Shown: positions 40,740 to 52,165 of the stretch, piece by piece
Numbering within the stretch: position 1 is the stretch's first letter
Layout of the letters: each line of letters opens with the position of its first letter
Origin: Gracilaria domingensis
Taxonomy: Eukaryota > Rhodophyta > Florideophyceae > Gracilariales > Gracilariaceae
Length of the DNA: 64,000 nt
Direction of reading: 5' to 3'
Assembly (NCBI GenBank): GCA_022539475.1
Contig: VCMS01000011.1
Location: 62,001 to 126,000, forward strand
Translations under genes and position numbers: made by a program
The notes under the pieces: generated by a model
Database searches by the model: none
Told to the model about the DNA's origin: nothing
Seen by the model: only the letters and a program-made list of their open reading frames with translations

Positions 40740-43500
40740 AATAGAACCGCATGACCTGCGATGAGGATTTTGTACATATTTTGCCGACGTGATGATATTT
40801 GCTGTCTGAGACTACGCTTATGCCAATGTAGCTCAACCAGAACCATATCTTCTTGTAACACAAATGTCCATACTAACCGTAATCTTCCTTGCTTTGGTGC
40901 TCTATAGGATTGGCATTTTGCCTGTCAATTCCGTTTTCGATTGTGTGTGCTAATAGTACCGTATGACTATCAGTTGATCATCATCATACAGGCATGCCAT
41001 AATAATGAGAGCATTAACCCTTACTACCAGGTTAACTCACCACAGATCTGCCGTACATACTTCACAATCGAATTGCGCGACGTGCTCATAAGCAGGTGTT
41101 CAATTGAAAATGTGCTTTGGAAAGGAGTTATTCGTAAACAAGTTACATGGGAAGATTGTGCATGTATCGGTAGGCAAAGTCTACCGAAGGTATTATTGCA
41201 CGACTAGTGAGAGTGGTTTTTTGATTTGCTAGTCTCCTGAATGGCATAGCCGAGCAGAGGTAACTTAACCTAATCTGTTAAGGCATTCTCCTAGCGGGGT
41301 AACGTTTTCAACATGATCTCAATCGATTTAGGCCTGGGGTTGAAGCTGTATTACATATGGGTGTAAGATATAACCGTTGCTGTAGTTATCCTACGGATAA
41401 CTCTCTCTCACCCCAGCACCTGTTATTGCTTCTCCAAACGTTGCTCAGGTTATGAGTACTGAAGATGATGATCAGGATCGTGGTGAAGCTGCTGCTCTTG
41501 TCCTCTAGTTCCGAGATATGTGAGGATTATTCCATTATTGGGCACCGCTGACGAACAAATTACCTGACGCGCTGTTCATTCTAGGTGCCATTGTTCTGAC
41601 CGTGGACTCCACGGCGTGGAGACAGCATCAGGTTAAAGGTTTCCAGGATGGCATTCTTTACGTGTACGTATTTATGTACGTAAGATGCAGGCAACCGGTA
41701 TCGAAGGTCCTACTGACAAATCGTCCGTCCTTGTAAGCACCAAAGAATTTAATTTAAGATGTCGTTCGCATTTGCGCCCGGTGGAGCGACAAGTTGTTTT
41801 GAGTTTGGTCCCTGGCAGGCCTGTTGCATTGGTTGGGATTATACGTTCGGATGCAGTCCCTGATACAGTCCTTTCGCAGCAAATACCGAGACGAATACAG
41901 GAGCACGTAGACAAGTTCCGTGACATCTGCTTGCGGGAGAACGTCCTGCTAACACGCAGCAACATAATGTTTCGGACCGCACGATTCTCGCGATGCAGCT
42001 GAAGCTCTCGTCTTCATTTACATGTGATTCTCGACGGATAATTCCATAGCATGCAGCCATATACATCGGATCTGACTTGGAGGTTGAAAACACGCAAGGA
42101 TCTAGTATGATATGTCGTCATCGTCCAACAAAATCAGCTTTTCACTGCAAGCCTCTACGAGTGATTATCGATAGTCTCCCTAGTGATTATTCAGTGGTTG
42201 CTTCTAGCGACAAGGCTGTCTAATCTTGCCAATTCAAGGGACTTTAGATGGTCTCGTATTTCATTCTTTAGTTTTAGGAAGGAAATCACTGGGGTTATAG
42301 GAGAAAAACACTTGCCTATAACTGTATCACTGTCGGATGAACGCAAGTTACTACTATTACGTGATATCGAGAACCGGCAACGACTTAAAACAAAATTTTA
42401 TCGCTTCAATTTATATCACCCAACCATCATCATGATCTTGCAAGCATCCCGTGTATGGTTGTTACCTGACAAATAGTCAAGACTGCTTCCATTATACATC
42501 TAGTAGTGCTTAGTTTTCGCATGTTTATACCCAAAGAGAGGTCGGGACTGAAAGAGGTAGATGAACGCAAGAGCCTCCAATCAGGCGGAAGGAGAGAATC
42601 TGTATGCAAGGTGATATCGTTGGCCTACACCAGAAAGAGTTTTGGCTGTACAGAATATGAGGATGTTCTTGGTGCGATGCTCAGATGGGACGGAAACGAA
42701 TTAGATCAAAGTTGAGATCAGGCGTTCTGTTCAAACACAAAGCATCAAGACGGAGTTTAAGCATACGTGTAAAAGAACTCCCAACATTCTGGGAGTTGGT
42801 AAGCATGCTGTCTCCTTCAGAAGGAATTTGAGCTCTAAATCTCTACTCCGTGTTTTTCTGGAGATGATCCAGGGCCTTGAAAAGACAATGTAAGGTAGCC
42901 ACTTGCCGATTGATACTGTCAATACCGAAGATCCACTCACTGGTACCCTAAACCACCTTCACGGAGTTGAGCATCCAGTGGAACACCTCAACCGGAGTGT
43001 ACATGGATTTTTGAAACAGTAAGCCACAATTCGAAGTACTACATAGGGGTTGATCGCCCACGTTGATGCATTACGTATGCATATTACGAGTGCTTCGTTG
43101 TTGGCACTCGAAATTTTGATCGATATCAAAACAATCATAGTGGTTAAAGAAAATATCGTTGGTTAAAAAGATGTAGTAGGGATTGCCACAAAAATGTCAT
43201 TTTTCCTGGATTCAGTAAGATTGCAAAACCCATGTCTAGCTTAGCAAATGAGCAAATGATCCAAGAAAAACCCTGACGTCGTTAAACAGTCTAAGACGTA
43301 TGTACAAGAGTTGATATGAACTTGATATGCACTTGATATGCCCAACATATAATTTAAGTTTGACTGCTTCTATTCTGCGAAACAAAGGTTTCCACTGACC
43401 TTCTTCGTCATCTTTAGAGTCTTTATTGGAGGTCATAGCTGTGAGAGGGAATCATCTATCCTAAATCGTGGAGGACCTAACGGCCGTTTGGAGCAGTGAA
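40740..43500. other. gene desert, left part
   Basis: No supported gene. The most protein-like frame is 41685-42002 (+, 105 codons: VERQVVLSLVPGRPVALVGI), without a recognisable family. From about 43000 the composition becomes AT-rich. Confidence 0.5.
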
Positions 43501-43536
43501 AGGCCGTGAGTCGGGCCGTCAGAACAAAGGAATTAA

Positions 43537-43611
43537 CGAAACATATACATTGGAGTCAATGTATATGTTTCGTGGCTTCTTCGGACAATGTCACTTAGTT
43601 TAGTGACATTG
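43537..43611. repeat. two adjacent hairpins
   Basis: CGAAACATATACATTG (43537-43552) pairs exactly with 43557-43572 across a 4-base loop. Just after it, CAATGTCACT (43586-43595) pairs with AGTGACATTG (43602-43611) across 6 bases. Two inverted repeats in 75 bases of gene-free DNA. Confidence 0.85.
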
Positions 43612-45120
43612 CATCCAATGAAGAGTAAACAACTCAGAGTACGTGCCAAAACACAACACACGTTCTATAAAACGTCAAGGGCGCATTTCCGACAGACTCA
43701 CAAAAGCCGCGAGAAGAAACTAAGTGTGACCAACTTGGTTACTAACTTAAAGTTAGTCATTTTTAGTCACAGTCATTTGCTTAAACCAAATCTGAAACAT
43801 TACTATGTAGGTTTAATTATAAAAGCAAAGTAAATCGTTGATTATTCTAAAGCTGGAACTACATGTAGTTCGATAGGGTTGGTAGTAAGTTTAAAAAGGC
43901 TAATTTGATTCAAACTTTTTTGAGTTTTAATTTCTAAACTCAAATTCTCTAACACTTTTTTGAGTTTTTAAATTCAAAATTCAAACTCTCAGCAGACCTT
44001 TAAATATATTTGTACGATAGCATACGAATTCCAATTGAATAAGCCTACCAGTGGCTATATTTACCTCTATGACTAACCCGACTAATCACTAAACCAGCAA
44101 GTCAGTCAGTCCAGGTCATCAAAAATTTTAAACGAAAATACCAAACTTTTTTCTTTCTTTCAATCGCCATAGCAGCTTTTCTATTCATTTAATTTCAAAA
44201 GCAACACTTTACCAAGCTTTGTTGTTTATTAATGAACTAGTTGCATATTCTCTATTGCTCTCTTGGAAAGAAGTTTGTCTACAGACCAATATAGAACGCA
44301 GGCCCTCAGTCAGATATACAGGGTTGCGTCCTATATTCGTCAGTCACAATATGTAGTCAGTAACTAGCTACAATAAAGACTGAAATAACAAAACCTTTAG
44401 TCGAACTCTGAATAATGTGATGCAGCAATATTCAGTTGGATTGTAAACAGCCTTCATTCACGCATGGTTTTCTTTTTAATTGTTGTAGAGTTCCACTTTC
44501 GACCTTATGCTATTTCTGCTCCAAAGGGTTCTGAGGACGCGAGTTGATGTACGTATTGTAGTGTGTAACGTAGGGTTTTCAGAGAGCTCAGTTAATCTAC
44601 ACAGTTACGTGATCTTTACTGATCAGCAATCCATGCAGTACAATCACCCACTACAAAGAAAACATACAAGAATCGTAGTATCTGTGAGGTAGAGGATAGA
44701 GGGCGAGGCAAGAGGGCGAGGCAAGACGCGCAATCTGCAGTTGTGTCAAAAGTGTCACATGCGCAGCAGGTACTTACTATATTTGTCGGACAGGATCATA
44801 AGCAATATTGTAGACACAGCTGCAGGTCCATGTGCAATAACTGGTTGTTGCTGCAACAGGTGAGCGCAATAACCTCAAAACGTTCTCTGAACTGACAGAT
44901 TATCGTTGCTCGTGTTACGTCATCATCGTTTTCCGGCCATGCTATAGCTGTAATTTGTACTGAATCCATTGGACACCAAGTGCTGTGCGACAAGAAGGTT
45001 ATCGCACAGGACCGAGCCGAGCGCTTTTAGAGACTTCGGCTCAATGCACCTTGCTCGGCAAGCATTCGCTTTGGTTCCCAATCATTCGGCACAGTCCTGC
45101 TATGGTGAACCGTGAGGGGA
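43612..45120. other. AT-rich gene desert, right part
   Basis: Distinctly AT-rich from about 43800 to 44500. ACTTTTTTGAGTTTT is repeated (43914 and about 43954) with inverted partners AAACTCAAATT and TTCAAACTC. A 13-base unit AGAGGGCGAGGCA is doubled near 44698-44723. No gene seen. Confidence 0.5.
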
Positions 45121-45124
45121 GCAA

Positions 45125-45205
45125 AGCAGAGCTGGGGCTCGAACCCAGGAGCCCCAGATCACACAAAAAGCACACAAAGGTGGTTACCGACTGAGCTATG
45201 GCCGC
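45125..45205 (-). mobile_element. tRNA-like sequence, probable SINE head or tRNA pseudogene
   Basis: On the minus strand an A-box-like TAGCTCAGTCGG (45198-45187) is followed about 40 bases later by a B box GGTTCGAGCCC (45145-45135). The T arm folds perfectly (CTGGG, loop TTCGAGC, CCCAG). No proper D stem, anticodon stem or acceptor stem of normal spacing can be drawn, so a working tRNA is unlikely; Pol III-promoted SINEs look like this. Confidence 0.55.
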
Positions 45206-46516
45206 TCCAGTGCATGTGTTCCACAAGGTGGCACTGCGGAGGTGTTATCGTGACTCTTTGTGACTGTCATCTGCAGCTGACAGCACTACACCTGCGCATT
45301 AACCTAAACGGAACCAATTGAACAAGCCATTGAATTTCTATGGCTTCTCTACGAATTGGACCCAACTGGAAGCACAGTACGGTGGGATCCACTCTGTAGT
45401 GCTAGCCTTATACCCCGTGCCACTAGAAATGGGGCATCATTATTTAGGATCAGGCAATATATGCTGACCAAAGTCATTCCGAATTTGGCGGGAAATTTCG
45501 TGTCACGCCAATTGGGCTACCACAAGGACTATTCTGGCACTATCCAAGTCGCTACCCCCTTTGTGTCCCACTTATTACGTGGAAGGTCAGTTCAAGCAAT
45601 GTCTGTGCACTCTGCATTCCCTTGAATCTGTACCCACCTTATACCCCTAATATGAAACAAATTCCAACCCCTCCAAACATACCATTGCAGAGTCTGCACA
45701 CGCTTCACTGCAGTCAGAAATTCTGACTCAGAATTCCCGAAAACGGCTGTAATTACAGTGTACGTGTCGCTGGAAGACAAAACTGAAAAGTTTTGCTCCA
45801 CGTCATTAGCTCTGCTGTACCAAAGGTATCCATCCCGACTCGGGAATCCCGAGAGTTCAAGAGACCTCGGCTTCGTCGGTCCTTGAATCATACACTTGGA
45901 ACGATATGTAAAGTTGACTAGCTACAACTTTACGAGGACTTCAACTCTCCTAGAGATAGGATGAAGTCATTTGTCGTCAGTCGTTCTACAGTCGTTTCCC
46001 CACATGCGGCATGAGGCACGATGAAAATGACTCATATTTGCATCTATCTACCCTACTACGGATGGGTTTTACACTACTGGTCCACTTAGTGTACAGTTCC
46101 GAATCATGGGTCTATTGATGCCGTGAATACAGCTCATGTTAGGGCTATCCTTATATCCTCCCATGGCGCCATCGCGAATTCCCCGTACCAATGGTATTGT
46201 CGGAGTTGACAAAAGTTTGACCTGGGAAGTCCTCTACGACAAGTGCCATCTTTCATGAGGACGCTTTGATACATTGGCTTGTCCCTCACGGCTCCTACAG
46301 CTGCTTCTGAGCACTTCCAGAACCAAATTTTGGGCCCAAACGTTACCAGTATCGTATCAAAGGCGTAGTATTGGTACACACAATCAATCTAACCTTTTCT
46401 CATCATCGTTCAAATCCCGTTGCGAAGCTCTCGAGAACTTAACGTGGGCCACATGGTCCTCCCAGTGCAACTCTACTCCTTGTTGGGTGTCTCATGCTCT
46501 TGCACGCTTGATCCGG
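45206..46516. other. intergenic before the cupin gene
   Basis: Short frames only (largest 99 codons, minus, 45592-45891). The last 120 bases lead into the TATA box of the cupin gene. Confidence 0.5.
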
Positions 46517-46524
46517 TATAAAAG
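46517..46524 (+). promoter_or_regulatory. TATA box (TATAAAAG) of the cupin gene
   Basis: TATAAAAG, 115 bases upstream of the ATG at 46632, in an otherwise non-coding stretch. Confidence 0.7.
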
Positions 46525-46631
46525 GCACATGAATCCCTGGCAACTGCTCAGCGACTCCATCCCTCATCCACCATTTGCAGAGCAGTCACTAAAAGTATAA
46601 CGCTCCCAACTAGTTTCTTTCGACAACAATC

Positions 46632-47075
46632 ATGGTGAAGAATTCTGCAATCGTTGCTATCTTCTCCGTGTTCGGTTACTTCGCTTCCGTTGCGGCATCC
46701 ATCCCAAGCTTTCTCACTCAGACCAACACCGAGATCCGTTCCCAATTAGCCGACAATGACTTCCGCATCAACCCTGAAAATGGCATAGCAATTGACAATC
46801 CAAACTTTCGCGTGAGGATTGCGGACGTGACTAATTTCCCCGCTCTAGGTGGGCAGGATGTTCAGACTCAGATTGTGAGGGTGAATCTCAAAGCAAAGCA
46901 GACTTTTATTCCTCACTATCATCCTAGGGGTACTGAGGTTCTCAACGCTCTTCGTGGGCGATTCCGTGTGACTTTTAAGTTCGAGGGATTGAATCCGCGA
47001 ACAGTTACTAATGTGATTCGCACTGGAGAGTCTACAGTTTTCCCACAGGGCCTCATTCACGAGACTGTGCATTAG
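46632..47075 (+). CDS. germin-like secreted cupin, C-terminus cut short
   Basis: 147 aa. Signal peptide (about 1-22, IVAIFSVFGYFASVAA), then a bicupin-type single cupin domain. The metal-binding set of germins is complete: H95 and H97 in PHYHPRGTE, E102, and H143 in FPQGLIH. Germins bind Mn and act as oxalate oxidase or superoxide dismutase in the wall; which applies here is open. The frame stops four residues after H143, about 30 residues short of a normal germin. Past the stop, another frame reads the usual end of the family (FLSTFNTADPGLVP, stop at about 47144). Removal of the seven bases TAGTCAT after 47072 would bring the two into register, so the gene appears frameshifted. Confidence 0.82.
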   Translation: MVKNSAIVAIFSVFGYFASVAASIPSFLTQTNTEIRSQLADNDFRINPENGIAIDNPNFRVRIADVTNFPALGGQDVQTQIVRVNLKAKQTFIPHYHPRGTEVLNALRGRFRVTFKFEGLNPRTVTNVIRTGESTVFPQGLIHETVH

Positions 47076-47991
47076 TCATCGTGATTGCGTGTTTCTCTCT
47101 ACCTTCAACACAGCGGACCCTGGGCTAGTGCCGGTGAATCTTTGATGTTGATTTCTACTGTCGTCAAACAAAGGCGTCTTTAAATTACGTTGCTCAATAA
47201 ACTAGATATTGCATGCTACTCTTCTGAAAGTACTGTGTTGCTGTTGTAACTTTACCTTGTACATGCATGTGTTGCGAAAGACTATCAGGACGCGTATGTT
47301 AGATTGATGCCGTACGCAACGGGTTATTTGCGGATTTAAGCCTACCTCGCCCCAGGGAAAGAATTGGAAGCGACGAATGAACAGATCATCTGTGTCCACT
47401 GCGTCATTTTGCAGTCGGTGAGCCAGGCCATAAGTTGTATATACGAAATGCTTGTTCGAAAGTTCGACGTGTACAAGGGGTAGATACGTTTACAGAATTA
47501 ACTTCTTAGTATTGACGTCAATAATTGAATCGATTTCTTTGTGTGAGGTTAAGCGTTTGGGCAATGTGTGACGTTGGATTTGTGAACTGGAGAGTCCACA
47601 ATTTGTAGTGTGAAACGGGCAACCATGCGGTGGCGCAGCAGTAACTTTTCTCAAAAATGCCAACGAGGCTCCTGGAATGCGAGCACGCCCTGAGAAGGTA
47701 GAACGATACGGCTTCGTGTTACCAAAGGTGCGACGGTAGATGAAGCGCAGTGCAGCCCTTGGGAATCACTGCCTACGTGGCCGCAACGTTGCTCAGTACT
47801 GGCCGAAAGCTGCGGTGAAAATCTGGAACCCTTCGCAACACTTTCTACGCTGAAGGCGAAGGAGATATGGCGACATCGTCACCCAGTATGTGGAACGACT
47901 CCCCGCTCTCGAGATTGTTACGCTATGCAGATTACGACTTGTTCGTTGAGGTGGGATAAGGAGTTATTCACAAAAACTTGAACACGCCGCT
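47076..47991. other. intergenic; first 70 bases are the out-of-frame cupin end
   Basis: 47076-47147 still codes germin-like sequence in another frame. The rest shows no gene. Confidence 0.55.
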
Positions 47992-49830
47992 GTGACGCTT
48001 TTCATGCGTGGAGACGCCATCAACGCTTCGTCTTCCAAGTCAAGCCTTGAGCCCTACACGACAACTCATGATGAATCCCCTCCATCACAAACCCTGCCAG
48101 AAGCTCAGCCGGATGATCGGCACCATGCATTCACCTATATCTTGCGCCCGACGCGCAGAGTCTGCATCGTTCTCATTGTGCTTACCGCGTTAATCATCAT
48201 GATTGGTGTAGCTTTGACGCTTGTTTTCGTGCTTTTGGGCAGGTCGGATGGCTTGGAACTTCCTCCAGGCAGTTGGGATTATGTGGTTGTAGGAGCTGGG
48301 ACTTCTGGTTGTGTTCTAGCCTCGCGTCTTTGCGCTGCCTTTCCGAAACGCCGCGTTCTGCTTCTGGAAAGGGGTGCTCCTCGTTCAGACGAAACCGATT
48401 TTCTGGTCAGGGCACCGAGAAAGGTGTTTGATTTATGGTCGGATCGTTCTGCGACGGAAGCGTATCCTTCTGAATCTGATGAAGGCCTACAAGGACGCTT
48501 TACAACTGTGCTTACGGGCATCACCATGGGTGGTTCTTCGTCCATAAATGGCATGCAGTGGACTGTTCCACTTCCAGGTACTGTGGAATCCTGGGGTATC
48601 AACGGCCTCGACACAGAAAGAGCAGATATGTATTACCGAAAAGCTTTCGAGAAAGTCAAATACTCACAACCGGCCCGTCCGTTGCAGTACGCTCAAGATT
48701 ACATCGACGCAGGCATCCGTGCTGGCTATGCGCCCAATGATGACCCTTTCAAACAACCGTTAGAATCGGTTTGGCAGAACTTCATGAACATCAACGACGA
48801 GTTTCGACGAAATGATGCTTGTGCCGCGTATTTGGAACCAGTGAAAGACACGATATGTGCTGACAATTTACAGGTTCTGCAAGGTCAAACAGCTTCGAAG
48901 ATAATCTTTTCTCGCGTTCGACGTAATGACAAGTTAATTCCCGTAGCTGTTGAAACCATTGATTCGGTTAATCGAAACGTCACGACGAGACATGTTGCGC
49001 GTCGTCAAATCATTGTTACGGCTGGTCCCTATGGATCTGCACAACTTTTGCAGCTGTCTGGTATTGGGCCCAAATCGACTCTGGAGGCTGCCGGAATCGA
49101 GCAGGTTCTTGACCTGCCTGTGGGTGAACAGTGTGTAGGACGTGCAGCGGCGGGTATATCATCCACATACAACGGCGTACCTGATGAAGAAGTCAACAAT
49201 CAAACGCTTGTGAACTCTCCAGAACAGCGCGAGATTTGGGATAGGGGGGACGGTGGTGTTTTAGGAACGCCCGTGTCTGCTGCGACTGGGCGAGCTGGAG
49301 AAGATGGCTACTTCAATTCTGGTTTTGTTCCGTTCTTCCCGGGTGCCCCTCAACTTCGTACAAACTGTTTCCATAACACGAATAACACAGCAACGGTTCG
49401 GGTGCGAGATGCTGATGCGTTTAATACTCCGCGTGTGAAGCTCAATTTACTACGCGATATTGAAGACGTACGAAGGCTGCAACGGTGTCTACGGAAACTT
49501 GTGACTCTTCACAACAGTTTCGCAGAAGAGTTTAACATGACGCTGACACAACCGGTAAGTGGGGTTGTAGATGAAGAGTATATCCGAAGCACAGCCAATA
49601 CCGGCGCTCATTTTGTCGGCTGTTGTGGTGTAGGCGGCGTACTTGATGGCGATCTGAGGGTGAAAGGTACCACTGGACTCAGAGTTGTAGATGCCTCTTC
49701 ATTGAGAACTATGCCACGTTCGTCCGGTCCCGCGGCGTCTGTGCTGATGTTGGCAGAGTTCGTGGCACACGTTATTCGCACAGAAGCCCCTGAACATGGA
49801 CGCGTGCGTTGTTTCGGTCGTTGTGAATGA
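47992..49830 (+). CDS. GMC oxidoreductase (FAD-dependent), membrane-anchored
   Basis: 612 aa; Met5 (48004) is an equally good start. A Ser/Pro-rich cytosolic N-terminus is followed by one hydrophobic helix (57-83) that anchors the enzyme. The FAD Rossmann block is YVVVGAGTSGCVLASRL (98-114) with the adenosine-ribose acid in LLLERG (E127). MGGSSSINGMQW gives the GMC signature 1, and GSAQLLQLSGIGPKSTLEAAGI signature 2. The C-terminal block TGAHFVGCCGVGGVLDGDLRVKGTTGLRVVDASSL keeps the catalytic His; the second catalytic position, normally His or Asn before the final helix, reads SSGPAAS. The family oxidises alcohols (choline, glucose, aryl alcohols, halohydrins). Substrate unknown. Confidence 0.93.
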   Translation: MTLFMRGDAINASSSKSSLEPYTTTHDESPPSQTLPEAQPDDRHHAFTYILRPTRRVCIVLIVLTALIIMIGVALTLVFVLLGRSDGLELPPGSWDYVVVGAGTSGCVLASRLCAAFPKRRVLLLERGAPRSDETDFLVRAPRKVFDLWSDRSATEAYPSESDEGLQGRFTTVLTGITMGGSSSINGMQWTVPLPGTVESWGINGLDTERADMYYRKAFEKVKYSQPARPLQYAQDYIDAGIRAGYAPNDDPFKQPLESVWQNFMNINDEFRRNDACAAYLEPVKDTICADNLQVLQGQTASKIIFSRVRRNDKLIPVAVETIDSVNRNVTTRHVARRQIIVTAGPYGSAQLLQLSGIGPKSTLEAAGIEQVLDLPVGEQCVGRAAAGISSTYNGVPDEEVNNQTLVNSPEQREIWDRGDGGVLGTPVSAATGRAGEDGYFNSGFVPFFPGAPQLRTNCFHNTNNTATVRVRDADAFNTPRVKLNLLRDIEDVRRLQRCLRKLVTLHNSFAEEFNMTLTQPVSGVVDEEYIRSTANTGAHFVGCCGVGGVLDGDLRVKGTTGLRVVDASSLRTMPRSSGPAASVLMLAEFVAHVIRTEAPEHGRVRCFGRCE

Positions 49831-50135
49831 AATGGATGGTAACTTACCAAGAGTAGTACAATAGTCTCTCAGCTTTTCAGCAATCTCTATGTGAAGCTTG
49901 TCAATCTTAAAATGTAGTTATTCGTTGCTCATAGCGTGCAATTGTTGTAAGAGTAAGATTTTGAGTGCGCTTGTTTCATTTGTAGCTACGCGCAATAATC
50001 CTGTTCTGTTGGTTCCGAGTTTGGGAGTACTCATCTACAAACGACACTGAAACAACACAATGTCATTGTACACTTAATCGTCAGATGTGTGAAGTTAGTC
50101 ACCTGCTGTGTTGTTGTTTTATCAAAACAAAATTG
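49831..50135. other. convergent 3' flanks
   Basis: Short convergent interval between the GMC gene and the minus gene at 50136. Nothing seen. Confidence 0.5.
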
Positions 50136-50711
50136 TCACATGTAGAAGCCTTTCTGGATTACACGGTGTATCAGCAAGACATATCCTGTCACCCACGCGA
50201 CCAGGATGAGGAAATTGCCTAAGCCGGCACCCCATAAGAAGCTCCTAACCTTTCTCCCTCTTATTCCCAACGTCGGCGCACAGCACAAAAATAGGAACAC
50301 AGCGGGGGATAACAACAATGCGAAAAGGAATCCGATGATGAAGTTACAGCAATCACTGTTCTCAAAGTCGGTCTCCTGAATTCGTGATGCTGTAGAATTA
50401 CTTGTTACTACATGCTGTGGCTGTGACGGCTTCAGCTGTGGGTCTGGATGAGAGCTGGGTCGCCCAGAAGCTAAACGCATAGAGCCAATGTTGTTTGTGG
50501 AAGGTTGCTGAAAAGCGGAAACAAAGTTTAGAGATGAAGTGTGCGCAGCCGAAGGCAATATAGAACCAGTTGCTGTGGCCCGGTGAGGTACGACGCTTGG
50601 ATTTGTTGCATACGGGTTTGTTCCGGGGATGGTTTGAGCCGAGGACTGCGCGCTCAACGCGTATGAGGCTCGATGATTGGAGTAATCCATGAGAAAGACG
50701 CAATCATACAA
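50136..50711 (-). CDS. two-helix membrane protein with Ser/Pro/Gln-rich N-terminus
   Basis: 191 aa (184 from Met8, MDYSNHRASYAL). Residues 1-118 are disordered, rich in Ser, Thr, Pro, Gln and Asn. Two hydrophobic helices follow: NFIIGFLFALLLSPAVFLFLCC (about 123-144) and GNFLILVAWVTGYVLLIHRVI (about 165-185), separated by a basic loop (GIRGRKVRSF). The DCC before and CC inside the first helix could be lipidated. Such short disordered-plus-hairpin proteins are often trafficking or Ubl-ligase adaptors, but no family motif is visible. Confidence 0.6.
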   Translation of the reverse strand: MYDCVFLMDYSNHRASYALSAQSSAQTIPGTNPYATNPSVVPHRATATGSILPSAAHTSSLNFVSAFQQPSTNNIGSMRLASGRPSSHPDPQLKPSQPQHVVTSNSTASRIQETDFENSDCCNFIIGFLFALLLSPAVFLFLCCAPTLGIRGRKVRSFLWGAGLGNFLILVAWVTGYVLLIHRVIQKGFYM

Positions 50712-52165
50712 GTAGAAAAGGAACGAGACACTACAAAATTAGATGGGATAGCGATCAGGGTCGTGTTGACAAGCTCGAGACATAATGTGGGAGTCGCAGG
50801 TGTGGGTTGGCGCTAAGCGGACGCGAGGTCCAAAACCATCAGGTTGCAAAAGATTTCACGGAGGTGCCCTTGTATGTGCTGACAGACACACGTTCTGCGG
50901 AAGAATAGAAGGATGCAGGATAGAAGGCTATCTTTAGTGGCCCTCCCACTGCGTGTACCTGTACCTGTACACGTACATGCCCGGGATGTATGTGTCATCT
51001 TTCAGAGTCGGAAAACCTAAAAACGCGGCGCAACGCCGTTGTGTCACACAACTTGTGTGCTGCGAAGCTAAGGGTGAAAGACTCTAGCTCCCTCTAACTG
51101 AGCATTCTACGGCAACGGCCAGCACCATGTTCGCACCACATCATGTAGAGTATCTATTTACATATAGGTGCGACGGCACGACGGTACCTGTACCTGTTAC
51201 CTTCGACAGTGCACGGATTTGGATCAAGAGGGCAAGAGCTGTGGAGTTCTGGTGGCCTCCTTCGGGAGCGACGTTGATCGGATAATGCTGACATTTCTTC
51301 TGATGCTGGCGCCACAACTCGTCCACACGCCCTCGTACACATATTTTCACACCTTTCCGAGGATTCGAATAACTAAGGCTACCAGGCACCCGTGCCCCTG
51401 AGTAAAGGTCTCTTCTGCTCCTGAGTTTCATTGTCTCGAGTTCGCCGTCCAAAGGCTATGATGATAACAATAACAGGTTGGAGCAGGTCTGCACTTGAAC
51501 ATGCGATCTTCTAGACGTATGTGTAGCGCTACTTCTGGCGCAGGTGATAAGTTGTCCACGATTGAACCATTGGTGGCTTACCCAAAAGACAAGTAGCGCA
51601 ATTCGTCTCATCTTCATAATGCCATCGTTCAAAGCAGCTCGTAAAATCATGAAGAGCGTAGCAACTGGAAGTACTCCAGCTAAGCTATACACCTCATAAC
51701 ATTTCACCCTGCTTTTCCGGAGGCTTCTGGCTATTGACCCCGGCAAAGAACACTGCTTAGCAGAATACTCGAGCATACTCATTGTAATGAATATCAGACG
51801 AAGTTTGATATTAGGTCAACTATACAAGCCGTCCTTTATCAACTGCTATTCGGTCAAGCGCCGTGTGAACAATCCTAGCGCACTCGAGACTTTTCTCCAG
51901 GTTTTGGCGGAAAGTTCAAATCGACGTAGCTTGTGGTCTACGTGGATTTGAGCTTTCCGCCATCGAGACGAGTACCAGTTAGGTCCATACTACGGGTAGC
52001 AACGTTGCAGTGAACCCTCGGCAGGCAGAAGACAGATATCACTAGTACGTAGCATCACATTAGATGTATCACGTGCACTTTCTCCCGGATCTTTTGACCA
52101 AGAGATTACGACAGTACATATCTATCTAGGCACCTATACCTAAGATATACGGATCACGTTCACGC
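50712..52165. other. intergenic, nothing firm
   Basis: Short TACCTG/GTACCTGT runs near 50955-50985 and 51183-51200. Frames of about 100 codons on minus (51141-51452, 51456-51782) lack support. Confidence 0.5.
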
